Assembly: GCA_948567375.1 (NCBI GenBank)
Contig: OX419762.1
Location: 36,003,034 to 36,067,033, forward strand
Direction: 5' to 3'
From: Lunularia cruciata
Taxonomy: Eukaryota > Streptophyta > Marchantiopsida > Lunulariales > Lunulariaceae
Length of the DNA stretch: 64,000 nucleotides
Positions 1-9,489 of this stretch are shown here, piece by piece (position 1 is the first letter of the stretch; every line of letters starts with the position of its first letter). The notes beneath the pieces are model-generated. The model was not told where the DNA came from. It worked only from the letters and a program-made list of their open reading frames with translations, and did not search any database. A program made the translations under genes and the position numbers.

Positions 1-660
1 TTTAGCGGACAAGCCTCCTTAGCATCCATCTCTCCTTACTTCCTACTCTATGGACGAGATCCAGATTTACCTACAACCATTTGTCAAGATGTTATTGTAG
101 TTTTGGACTTGGATGACCTAGATGTATGGATGAGCACATGTTCTCAGCGGACAGAGATCTTTTGGAGAGTGATGCTAATGGCCTTTGAGAACTTGGAGAT
201 TGCTCAGCATAGAGATACTTTACGCTATGCTACCATTTGAGGAGGAGGTTATAGACCCTCGATCCGTTGATTTCATCTAGAAGACTATGTATATCTACAA
301 CAGACAGCACCGATGACACTTGATGTTTTGGTAGGCCGCACTATCTTGAGAGTGTGTGAGGTTTTTCCATCTGGAGTCCTTGTGTTAGAAGGACGTGATG
401 GTGTTGTGTGGAAGGATCATGTGTGCAATTGTGCGCCATGCCACCTCCCAAACATTGATGGTACTATGGACCCAAGCTTGGCACTTGTACGTGCAAGCTT
501 GAGGTGTATGTTATGTGGCTCTTCTAGTGGAGTTGCTACTATGTTAGTGTGTGATAGTTGTTCGAGAGGATAGCATATGGCATGTATGACTCCTGCCCTC
601 ATGGTGGTTCTTCAGAGATGGTGGTTATGTCCTAGATGTACTTGACCTATAACTAGTTCA
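1..660 (+). pseudogene. 3' end of pol of gypsy family B: integrase tail and PHD finger (partial, decayed)
   Basis: Reading frame 1 gives the C-terminal part of a Ty3/gypsy integrase. It opens with the conserved 'SPYFLLYGRDPDLP' block that follows the catalytic core, continues through a GPF-like segment ('EDYVYLQQ', then 'VLVLEGRDGVVWKDHV'), and ends in a Cys/His-rich PHD finger. The catalytic D,D,E core lies left of the window. In-frame stops at about 238 (TGA), 268 (TGA) and 571 (TAG) show a dead copy. The LTR at 921-1386 follows it, so this is the 3' end of a plus-strand element. That LTR matches the LTR at 49892, which tags the copy as the same family as the methyltransferase element at the right end of the window. 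Integrase assignment is firm from the motif. Membership of family B is inferred from the LTR match. Confidence 0.75.
501..645 (+). other. PHD finger domain at the integrase C terminus
   Basis: The frame reads C-x2-C, 11 residues, C-x2-C, 4 residues, H-x2-C, about 15 residues, then W-x-C-x2-C ('CMLCG' ... 'CDSC' ... 'HMAC' ... 'WLCPRC'). This Cys4-His-Cys3 order, with the Trp two residues before the last Cys pair, is the PHD-finger signature. PHD fingers generally read histone H3 tails. One TAG stop sits just before the His, where PHD fingers often have Trp. On a retroelement integrase this domain may steer integration to particular chromatin, much as chromodomains do in chromoviruses; that role is inference. 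Confidence 0.75.
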
Positions 661-920
661 TTCTTTATATAGTATAGATTGCAGATAGGCGACTAACGAT
701 TGGGCTACATAGCACCCGGCCTTCTGATCTTTGCCCATCATAAGGTATACCATATACTTGGAGTAGATGGCTATCTAGAGTTAGAGTGACCTAACCGCTA
801 GCTAGGGAGGCGATTATGGCACTTTAGAGTCTATGTATGACTTATGTGTGAGTTGTGCTTCTATATGTATAATGTTGACAACAATGTATGTTGTGTAGCG
901 ATGTATATATGCATGACAAC
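661..920 (+). repeat. 3' untranslated region of element B with first copy of a 107 bp direct repeat
   Basis: No coding potential was found between the PHD finger and the LTR. Positions 813-919 (ATTATGGCACTTTAGAGTCT...) recur with about ten differences at 1385-1492, immediately after the LTR. The repeat therefore brackets the LTR on both sides. It could be a tandem or recombination scar, or part of the element's 3' end copied past the LTR. Confidence 0.6.
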
Positions 921-1386
921 TGTCACGCCATTTGTAATGTCGCATCTAGATTGCTTGGACACTCGAGTTATAGTGATAATAGTTAGAGTTATTTTAGCAA
1001 TTTCTCAGAGACTACTTTCCAAAGGTCAGATTTTGTGTTCAGGGTATTGACTTCACGGTGGAGCCCACCATCACTTTGCACTATTTACACCGTTTGCACC
1101 GTCAAGTGTGCTGTCAGTGGGACCATTAGGGTTTTAGACCTAGCTCGAGTCTAAGGGGTATACTTTCGAAGTGCAGCTCCAGAGAGCTCACTTCTCTGAT
1201 GTTGAGCCTTTGAGTTCTTGGCTATGGTGGACAGAGGCCAGCAAGCGTCACCTGGATTCTCTTAGCTAGAGTGGGTGTGGCTTGACTGTAATCAGTGCCC
1301 AATTGTTGGCAGTTTATAGAGTGAAAAATCAAGTACTGATATGAGTTGAGTTGAGTTGAGTTGAGAGTGGTAAACAATCTGATTAT
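921..1386 (+). repeat. 3' LTR of gypsy family B
   Basis: Begins TGTCACGCCATTTG and aligns over its whole length (about 85 percent by eye) with 49894-50345, the 5' LTR of the second family-B element. Both end in AAACAATCTGATTA. A (TTGAG)n microsatellite lies near the 3' end at about 1343-1366. The exact 3' boundary is uncertain because the LTR does not end in an obvious CA. Confidence 0.75.
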
Positions 1387-1492
1387 TATGGCACTTTAGA
1401 GTCTATGTATGACTTATGTGTGAGTTGTGCTTCTATAGTGTATGATGTTGACAACGATGTATGTTGTGTAGCAATGTATATATGCACGACAA
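1385..1492 (+). repeat. Second copy of the 107 bp repeat flanking the LTR
   Basis: Near-identical to 813-919. It ends exactly where chromovirus integrase sequence (E0) begins at 1493. A possible 5 bp target duplication, ACAAT here versus ACGAT at 49887-49891, differs by one G-to-A change at a CpG. Confidence 0.55.
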
Positions 1493-3105
1493 TCAAACAA
1501 ACTCCCGAACATCTCGTGTCATGTTGGGCCACCACCATTGGCATTGGAGGGTACCCAAGGTCTTGTCTACTCCCATGTGACCAGCTATTGGTAGATCATG
1601 GGCTTCCTAAAGGCACACAAGTCGGAGATCACCTTTGGCTGGAACATAGATCTGGTCCGCATGGAATAGAAGGTCTTCCTTGAAGGAGAAGGTGTTGTAC
1701 TCCTTGTCATATGTTATCAGATGACCATGTACCATTTGGAAGAAGGGATCTTGATGTAGAGCTGACCAAAACTCATTATGGACCTTGGGGTCAATTGACA
1801 CCATTGTAATTGCCACCGTGATGAGAGGAAGACTTCAATTCAGGTTGTAATGATAGAGCATCATGGATGACATGGAACCAACTTGGTTTGTACTCAAGTT
1901 TGATATCAAACAATTGGAGTTGCTCTTCCCATCAATGATGTCGACTCTTCATGTGTTCCAAGTGTAATGTCTGCAACAATTGCTTCTGATCAGTTTGCAT
2001 GATCACTTGTTTCCCCAAGAGATAATACCTCCATACCTAGGTGGCATATACCATTGCAAGTTGTTCTTGATCTTGAGCAGAGTAATTTCTTTCAGCTATA
2101 TTTAGTCAGTGAGACACAAAGGTAATGGGATGTAGTCCATTTGGGAATTCTTGTTGAAACACAACTCCAATTGCAAAGTAAGAAGCATCAAAATCAAACA
2201 CACAAGGTAGTTGAGGATCATATGGTTGAAGAATGGGTCTTGAAGACACCATATGCTTTAACTTCAAGGATGCTTCTTCATGCTTGGTGGTCCACTAGAA
2301 GCTTGAGTTCTTTCCCAAGAGATCAGTCAATGGTGCAGCCACATGAGCATAATAGTGGATGAACCGTCGGTAAAAAATTGGCCAATCCATTGAATGATTG
2401 TATGTTTATAGCATCTTTCAAGGTAGGCCAATCAATAATGGCCTTGATTTTCTCTTCTTCCATCTTGATCTCCTCTTTTGAGATCTTATGACCCAAGAAG
2501 GTAACCTCCTTCTACCAAAAGGCACACTTTGACTTTTTGCAATAAAATTTCTATTGTCGTAGTCATCTTAGGACTTCTCGCACATGGCTCATGTGTTCTG
2601 CCTCTGTCTTACTATAAATTAAGATATCATCCAAGAACACCACCACGGACTGATCCAATAGTCCATCCAACACATGATGCATCTGATCCATGAAGATGGC
2701 AGGAGCATTAGTGAGTCCGAAAGGTAGAACTCTCCACTCAAAATGCCCATACCTTGTACAAAAGGCAGTCTTTTGCACATCCTCTCTCTCAATAGGAATT
2801 TGCCAATAGCCGCTGCAAAGATCCAACTTGGAAAGTAGTGTGCTCCACTTAGTTGATCAAGCAAGTCATTGATCTGAGGCAAGGGATATGCATTCTTCAC
2901 GGTTTGCTTATTGAGCCCACGATAATCAATACAAAAATGAAGTCCTCCATCTTTCTTTGGAACAAAGAGTACTGGTGCTCCCCAAGGAAAGGTACTATGT
3001 TGTATGAAGTCCTTCTCCAACTACTCTGTAAGTGTTGTTCACAATTCCTCCAACTCCTTTGGTGAGAGCTGGTAGATTGGTCTACTCACTGGAGTACTCC
3101 TTGGC
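1493..3105 (-). pseudogene. Chromovirus E0: integrase zinc region, RNase H and RT (pol fragment)
   Basis: On the minus strand, pol runs from RT (about 3090 down to 2560) through RNase H to the linker and the start of the integrase zinc region (1800-1500). Recognisable blocks are the RT segment '[16 protein letters not shown]' and '[12 protein letters not shown]' (the YxDD region reads FLDD) at 2600-2760, and the linker ending 'IYVPAKGDLRLVCL' at 1607-1680. Several stops and frame changes show decay. The fragment ends at 1493, where family B sequence joins it, and at 3105, where E1 is inserted. Its protease and gag resume at 9490. Confidence 0.8.
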
Positions 3106-3531
3106 TATAAAAGACCAAATCCAAGGAGAGAAATAAGAGAATGGAAACTCACATTAGGACACTTGAATGAGGGAAAACTCCAAATGCCTAGCATGAGCTT
3201 TGGCCTTGGTATTTATAGGTAGCATACAAGGCCCTTGAGAAGCTTCTCAAGAAGCTTCCTCAAGCCACTTTCTTAGAGTGTAAGCCAAGTTAACTAGGAA
3301 GCTTCTCAAGAAGCTTCCTTCTAGAAGTCGCCTATTTGGCGTGCAAGCTAAGCTAGTTGGAAGCTTCTAGAAGCTTCCTTCTAGAAGCTACTTACTTGAG
3401 GTGCAAGCTAAGCTAGTCTGGAAGCTTCCCAAGAAGCTTCCTAGATACTTCTAGAATATTCTAGGCTAATTTTTCTTATGTATTACTTTGTAAGCCCGAA
3501 TTACTTTGTCGCTAAACTCCATATTCTTACA
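3106..3531 (-). repeat. 3' LTR of E1, rich in GAA/TTC heat-shock-element-like repeats
   Basis: Minus-strand LTR (in element sense TGTAAGAATATGGAG ... TCTTTTATA). It contains many AGAAGCTTCT-type palindromes. Around 3358-3388 alternating GAA and TTC pentamers run without interruption (GAAGCTTCTAGAAGCTTC). A TATAAATA box lies downstream in element sense (complement of GGTATTTATAGG at about 3219). The same layout is seen in every LTR of this family in the window. Confidence 0.85.
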
Positions 3532-3780
3532 TATTCCCCCGCCGCTAGTTGGTGACGTCCTCGTCGCCAGTGAAGCTTCAAAGTCTTGGATGGCCGTCTG
3601 TGCATTCTGGAGGTGAGAAAGAGGTTCCCATGTAGCATCATAAAGGGGATACCCTTTCCAAAGGACCTTGTACTCCGTATGTTGGCGACGGCCTTGTTGA
3701 ATATGGCGATGCGCAAGCATCCAATCAACTTTGTACTCCTCATGATCATTGATAGGGATAAGAAGAGGGGGAGGTTGGAC
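3466..3780 (-). pseudogene. E1 chromodomain, downstream of a UGA stop
   Basis: The minus-strand translation contains 'TEYKVLWKGYPLYDATWEP', the core of a chromodomain with its aromatic and WEP residues, followed by a C-terminal helix-like segment. Chromodomains at integrase C termini define chromoviruses and bind methylated histone tails. It is separated from the integrase ORF (3781-4632) by a UGA stop, and the same UGA occurs at the equivalent place in E2 and E0'. In E1 the frame is otherwise open into the 3' LTR. Confidence 0.8.
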
Positions 3781-4632
3781 TCAAGAGGAAAAGGAAGAAG
3801 GGTTAGGAATAAAGGGTTTCAACTTGGAAACATGAAAGACAAGATGGATACGTATGTGACAAGGCAAGGCAAGTCGATAAGCAATAGGAGAGACAATTTG
3901 GGTGATATCAAAGTGTCCTATCCAATTAGGGGCAATTTTACGAACTTGGGTATCAAGTGGGAGGGGGAGGTTACTAGAAGATAGCACGACTTTATCACCA
4001 ACTTCAAAGGGGAGATCACTATGATGGTGGTCTGCATATTGTTTTTGGCAATTCTGAGCAATAAGGAGGTGAGACTTGGCTTGCTGGAGAGATTGGGATA
4101 TAGTGGTCAAGAATGTGGAAGTATGAGGAACTTGAGATGGATGGGGAGCAAGAAGAGAGTTTAGAACAAGCGGATCTTGGCCAAAGTTGAGAAAGAAAGG
4201 AGAAAATCCGGTGCTTGCTTGTTTGGAATTGTTGTAGGCAAATTCTGCAGCTATAAGACATTCATCCCAATTGGTATGGTGGACATTGACAAAGGCACAC
4301 AACATATCCTCCAATGTATGATTTTCACTTTTGGTTTGTCCATTAGTTTGAGGATGATAGGCCGTGGACAAATCAAGCTTGGTGCCGAGTATCTGGAAGA
4401 GTGCTTGCCAAAACTTCCCGGTGAATCGAGGATCACGGTCGGAGATGAGTACACATGGCATCCCATGATGCTTGAAGACATTGTCAAAGTAGATTTGCGC
4501 TAAGGTTGGAGCATCCACGGTATCATAAGTTGGTGCCAAGTGGATTTGCTTACTAAGCTTATCCACAAACACCACAATTGCGGTGTGTCCTTGTTTTGTC
4601 TTTGGTAAGGATGTGATGAGATCCAAGCTCAC
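3781..4632 (-). CDS. E1 integrase catalytic core and GPF region (open 283-residue segment)
   Basis: Open from the 'SLDLITSLPKTKQGHTAIVV' block, which carries the first catalytic Asp, through 'LISDRDPRFTGKFW' (second Asp) and 'TNGQTKSENHTLEDML', where the catalytic Glu region lies, to 'GDKVVLSSSNLPLPLDT', the start of the GPF/Y module. Integrases of this type insert the cDNA with 5 bp target duplications, matching the TTGGC seen. The apparent Met start is internal to pol: the true polyprotein begins far upstream. It ends 'NPSSFSS' plus UGA just before the chromodomain. Confidence 0.8.
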   Translation of the reverse strand: MSLDLITSLPKTKQGHTAIVVFVDKLSKQIHLAPTYDTVDAPTLAQIYFDNVFKHHGMPCVLISDRDPRFTGKFWQALFQILGTKLDLSTAYHPQTNGQTKSENHTLEDMLCAFVNVHHTNWDECLIAAEFAYNNSKQASTGFSPFFLNFGQDPLVLNSLLAPHPSQVPHTSTFLTTISQSLQQAKSHLLIAQNCQKQYADHHHSDLPFEVGDKVVLSSSNLPLPLDTQVRKIAPNWIGHFDITQIVSPIAYRLALPCHIRIHLVFHVSKLKPFIPNPSSFSS

Positions 4633-6330
4633 ATGCTCCCAGTGAGCGGATGGAATAGTGAGTGGTTGAAGGAGTCCACTCGGCTTTTGGTTGCTGGCCT
4701 TGTTACATTGGCAGCTCTCACACGATCGAACAAATTCTCAAACATCTCGTGTCATGTTGGGCCACCACCATTGACGTTGGAGGGTACCCAAGGTCTTGTC
4801 CACACCCATGTGACCAGCGATGGGTAAATCATGGGCTTCTTAGAGGCGCACAAGTCAAAGATCACCTTTAGCTGGAACATAGATCCGGTCCTCATGGAAT
4901 GAAAGGCCCTCCTTGATGGAGAAGGTGTTGTACTCCTTATCGCATGCCGTAAGGCAACCATGTACCATTTGGAAGAAGGGATCTTGGTGTAGAGCTGACT
5001 GGACCTCATTTTGGACCTTGGAGTCAACTGACACGGTTGAAATTACGGCTGTGATGAGAGGAAGAGACTTCAAATCAGGTCATCGTGATAAAGCATCAGA
5101 GATGACATAGAACCAACCTTGTTTGTACTCAAGTTTGATGTCATATAGTTGGATTTGTTCCTCCCATTGATGATGTCGACTGTTCATGTGTTCCAAGTGT
5201 AAGGTCTGCAACAATGGTTTGTGATCAGTTTGCATGATCACTTGTTTCTCCAAGAGGTAATGCCTCCATACCTAGGTGGCGTATACCATTGCAAGTTGTT
5301 CTCGATCTCAAGCAGAGTACTTTTGTTCAGCTGTATTGAGTCTGCGAGACACAAAGGCAATGGGATGGAGTCCATCTGGGAATTCTTGTTGCAACACGGC
5401 TCCAATTGCAAAGTTAGAAGCATCAAGATCAACCACACAGGGTAGTTGAGGATCATATGGTTGAAGAATGGGTCTTGAAGACACCATATGCTTTAACTTC
5501 TGGAATGCTTCTTCAAGTTGGGTGGTCCACTAGAAGCTTGAGTTCTTTCTCAAGAGGTTAGTCAATGGTTCAGCCACATGAGCATAATAATGGATGAACC
5601 GTCGGTAAAAACTAGCCAATCCATTGAATGCTCGTACCTCTGTAGCATCCTTTGGGGTAGACTAATCAGTAATGGCCTTGATCTTCTCTTCTTCCATCTT
5701 GATCTCATCTGAGGAGATCTTATGACCCAAGAAGGTAACCTCCTTTTGCCAAAAGGCGCACTTCGACTTCTTGCAATAAAATTTCCATTGTCGTAGTCAT
5801 CTTAGGACTTCTTGCACATGACTCACGTGTTCTACCTCTGTCTTACTATAAATTAAGATATCATCCAAGAACACCACCACGGACCGATCCACTAGTCCAT
5901 CTAACACCTGATGCATCTGATCCATGAAGATGGCAGGAGCATTAGTGAGTCCGAAAGGTAGAACTCTCCACTCAAAATGCCCATACCTTGTACAAAAGGC
6001 AGTCTTTTGTACATCCTCTCTCTCAATAGGAATTGGCCAATAGCCGATGCAAAGATCCAACTTGGAAAAGTAGTGTGCTCCACTTAGTTGATCAAGCAAG
6101 TCATCGATCCAAGGCAAGGGATATGCATTCTTCACGGTTTGCTTATTGAGCCCACGATAGTCAATATAGAAATGAAGTCCTCCATCCTTCTTTGGAACAA
6201 ATAGTACCGGTGCTCCCCAAGGAAAGGTACTATGTTATATGAAGTACTTCTCCAACAACTCTATAAGTGTTGTTCGCAACTCCTCCAACTCCTTTGGTGA
6301 GAGCCAATAGATCGTTCTACTCACTAGAGT
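4633..6330 (-). pseudogene. E1 integrase zinc region, RNase H and RT (decayed)
   Basis: On the minus strand, RT spans about 6330-5570 ('[20 protein letters not shown]', '[16 protein letters not shown]', '[12 protein letters not shown]'), followed by RNase H (5450-5080: 'LDASNFAIGAVLQ', 'QTDHKPLLQTLH') and the integrase zinc region with its HxxxH...CxxC remains (4860-4690). Stops interrupt it at several points, for example in the thumb region near 5660 and in RNase H. Order and content match gypsy pol. Relatives at 1493-3105 and 45850-47540 align along the whole length. Confidence 0.8.
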
Positions 6331-7089
6331 ACTCCCTAGTAGTAACTTGATCTTGAAGGGCATACCTTGATCCGAGGGTAATCCCTTTGGCAGATCATCC
6401 GGAAACACGTCCGCAAACTCCTTAACTATCCAATCAACCATTGCTTGATGAGGCTCTTGGTCCTCCACAGATGGGTCTTGTACAATCGGCTTGATCCACA
6501 TCGCAAATACAGACTTATCTTCCTCTAAAGCTTGCTTTATGGTTGCTTTACTAACCAACTTCCCTTCTAGTGGCTCATCTCTCTTCCAAGCTTGCTCCAT
6601 GGTTGCCTTCTTGGCAAACTTCCCATCTTGGGACTCCATTTCATTCAAGGTTTGCTCTATGGCTACCTTCTTGACAAACTTCCCATCTTGGGACTGACTA
6701 TTCTTAGGCGTCTTACTCAGAGGTGCCAGACAACCTAATCGGAAATTCCTACCTTGGTGTTGTATTTGAATTTTTTATCGGGTCCAATTGAATTGAACCT
6801 TGTGATGTTCAAGCCAAGGTAGACCTAGAATGATATCATAGTGTAGAGGTGCCACTACAAACCTCATACACTCCAAATACTCCTTCCCAATCTTGAAGGT
6901 AACAGGATGTGAGGTGCAGAATGCAAAACCCTTTCTACCATCCGCCATCATCAAACTACTTCCAATCATTGGCTTGATAGAAATACCCAATTCCTTTGCT
7001 ACTTGCATAGACATGCAATTCTCCAAACTTCCAGAATCAACCAAATTCCTACAACCCCGATTAGATATCATACCTTGCAAGTGAAGCAA
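6235..7089 (-). pseudogene. E1 linker repeats and aspartic protease
   Basis: 6775-7089 encodes a retropepsin-like domain with an intact catalytic motif ('LVDSGSLENC') and the later 'IILGLPWL' block, the usual pair for gypsy proteases. Between protease and RT lies a charged linker (6235-6720). It has two or three imperfect 20-residue repeats of the type 'QDGKFAKKATMEQAWKRDE', each ending in an acidic run. The same repeats appear in E0 and E2, so they belong to the family. Their role is unknown. Confidence 0.7.
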
Positions 7090-7433
7090 ACTTGCATAGT
7101 CGAGCTTTCAATCCCATTGGAACTCATCAAGCTCCCAGTAGGCGGCTTGAAATCTCCTATTGGGATTCCTCGTTTCCTTGATCATTCCACTCCACAACCT
7201 CCACATGGGAAACTTGTCGAGGTCATCCACTCTTGAGTGGACATTCAGCAATGCGATGCCCCAACTGGTGACAATAAAAACAACCACCATTTTGTCACAA
7301 TTTCTTCTTATTTGTCGTGCCAAGTGGTCTTTGTTGAATTTCATTTATCTCCATTGGTGCTGGCTCCTCCACTTGTGTGTAGTGTATTGGTAGGCTTTGT
7401 GGAGGTCGAGGTCAAGACCAAGTTGTTGCCACT
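7090..7433 (-). pseudogene. E1 gag C-terminal part with zinc knuckle
   Basis: The minus-strand frame across 7240-7300 reads 'CFYCHQLGHRIAEC', a CX2CX4HX4C retroviral-type zinc knuckle that packages element RNA. The rest of gag continues beyond the solo LTR at 8165. Stops in the surrounding frame show decay. Confidence 0.7.
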
Positions 7434-8169
7434 TGTAATACACCGAGGACAAGAGAAGAGAGAAAACACAGATTGCACATTTAAACATTCGTACCCCAAA
7501 GGAGCACCTTCTCTTTATTATATAGACAAAGAGGATCTCCTCCAAGGAAGCTCCACCATAGGATTAGGGACACAGATAGGTGACATGTCAACAAGCTCCA
7601 CCCTTGGATTACTTACTTGGATGGGTGACATGTTTGGTTTAGGTCCTATCTGGTTGGTCAAACAAGCTTTGACTAGAGGGAATCTTTTAGGGAATCTTCT
7701 TGTAGGAATCTCAAAATCACGTAAGGTACTGTTGGAAAGCTCTCAACGAGACAAAGCAGGGGGAGGGACGGCTAACCTTACCTTCATTGTAAGGGGAATT
7801 TGCACATTTTCAAAGCCTAATTCATCCATTTAGGCCTCCAAAATTGCCTTCAAAGATTTCAGGTATATTTCTGTTCTTACTCTATTAGTAGAAGTACTCT
7901 TTTGGTGATACCTCTTTTTGATCTGTTTTGTCCATCATGTGTAACATCCTTTTAGATGTTACCGAACCAATTCACCTTTAAATCATATGTCTAGCTATTG
8001 ATTCTAAGGTTCTCAAGTCTATTTTGGTTTTTGCCCTATTAGTAGAAGTACTCTTTTGGTGATACTTCTATCTTATCTATTTTGACCATCATGTATAACA
8101 TCATTCTAGATGTTACCAAACCAAATTTCACATCTAGATCATATGGCTAGCTCTTGGTATTACACCACC
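7429..8169 (-). mobile_element. Solo LTR of a second gypsy family (7434-8164) inside E1 gag
   Basis: A 731 bp segment absent from the homologous gag of E2. It starts TGTAATACACC and ends GGTATTACA, with inverted ends TGTAATAC/GTATTACA and a flanking duplication CCACT/CCACC (one mismatch). It resembles, in opposite orientation, the LTR at 14421-15013 (shared blocks such as CATTTAGGCCTCCAAAATTG and GTAGTACTCTTTTGG-like segments). No internal region accompanies it, so it is a solo LTR left by LTR-LTR recombination. It contains a 155 bp internal tandem duplication at about 7876-8160. Confidence 0.75.
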
Positions 8170-9063
8170 AAGGAATCAAAACGTTCAACCAACCGCATGG
8201 CTTCCTCCAAGTGTTGTGGCTCTCACATGGTTACCTCTAATTTGGTTCTTGCCTTCAAGCCCTCACAAATTGATCCAAAGCTTCACCTTCCTAAATATCG
8301 GGAATTTGCATGATGGTGTTTTGGAACTGCGTGATGTAACTTCTTATAGAGCCAATCTGTTTCAACTCTGCCAACTTATCCCGTGCAGCTTATGTGGCAT
8401 TTATAGCTTGGAACCAACTAATTATTGCGCTCTTGAATACTGCCCATGTCAAGATTGGTGCAACCATTTGTCATTTGGCTCGCTCTACTCGGAATCTCCA
8501 CCATAGCTTTGCTACTCCATCCAATTGGCTAGAAGCTAAGAGAATTTGTTTTCGCTCGTCTTGTAGATTGGTAGCTTCAAAATAATGTTCACAATCAAAC
8601 ACAAAATTCTCCACTGCACCCGGGAGATTCTTGCCTTCAAATACCTTGGGTTTAGGGAATTTGATCCGATCTTCTCCTTCCCGAATTGGTACTCTCTCCA
8701 CCTACTCTTGTCGTCAAAGATCTTGTTCATCCAACAATCGAGTAAGGTGCTCGATTTGTTGTTGGATAGCAAGGATAAGGTATTGCCGCCATGGTTGCTC
8801 CTCTATCACACCACTCCCAATCTGTCTAATTTATTAACACATAGAAACAACACGTCCACCGTTCTCCATAAGTTACAACCGGAAGCACCAAGGGTTCCTT
8901 AGATATGGTACTCATATGCAGAAAATCTTGTCCAAACTACGAGGTGATGAATTGTGTGAAACGATGCTTGGGTAGTATTTAGACACAAAAATCCCAATGG
9001 TTTGGTGGAAGTGGATTTGGTGGTCCATAAATTCCATCCATCCCATTCCTACTTTGATACCAA
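8165..9063 (-). pseudogene. E1 gag N-terminal part and 5' leader
   Basis: 8471-8701 encodes a Ty3-type gag segment ('FPKPKVFEGKNLPGAVENFV', 'LDGVAKLWWRF'). This is the plant retrotransposon gag capsid domain, recognisable by the paired Trp after the conserved leucine-rich helix. Frameshifts and stops break it. The primer site (TTGGTATCAAAG in element sense) directly adjoins the LTR at 9064. Confidence 0.7.
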
Positions 9064-9489
9064 TGTAAAAGATTGAATCTGAGGAGAGAAATAGGAGAAT
9101 GAAAACTCACAATGGGACACTTGAATGAGTGAAAACTCCGAATGCCTAGCATGAGCTTTGGCCTTGGTATTTATAGGTAGCATACAAGACCCTTGAGAAG
9201 CGTCTCAAGAAGCTTCCTCAAGCCGCTTTCTTAGAGTGCAAGCCAAGTTAACTAGGAAGCTTCTCAAGAAGCTTCCTTCTCAAAGCCGCCTACTTGGCGT
9301 GCAAGCTAAGCTAGTTGGAAGCTTCTAGAAGTTTCCTTCTAGAAGCTACTTACTTGAGGTGTAAGCTAAGCTAGCCAGGAAGCTTCCCAAGAAGCTTCCT
9401 AGATACTTCTAGAATATTCTAGGCTAATTTGTCTTATGTGATACTTTGTAAGCCCAACTTACTTCGTCACTAAACTCCATATTGTTACA
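9064..9489 (-). repeat. 5' LTR of E1
   Basis: Same length (426 bp) as the partner at 3106-3531 and clearly homologous, with moderate divergence by eye. It carries the same arrays of AAGCTTCT palindromes and the TATAAATA box in element sense. Confidence 0.85.

Noticed and set aside
3200-3450. CRISPR-like array from repeated AAGCTTC units in the LTR
   Set aside because: Units are short, irregular palindromes without uniform spacers, within a eukaryotic LTR.
2141-5445. Plus-strand ORFs inside E0 and E1
   Set aside because: They are the antisense of RNase H and RT on the minus strand; recognisable proteins lie on the minus strand only.
1493-9489. One rearranged element instead of two nested ones
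   Set aside because: Perfect TTGGC flanks, paired 426 bp LTRs, and clean restoration of E0 order after removal support nesting.
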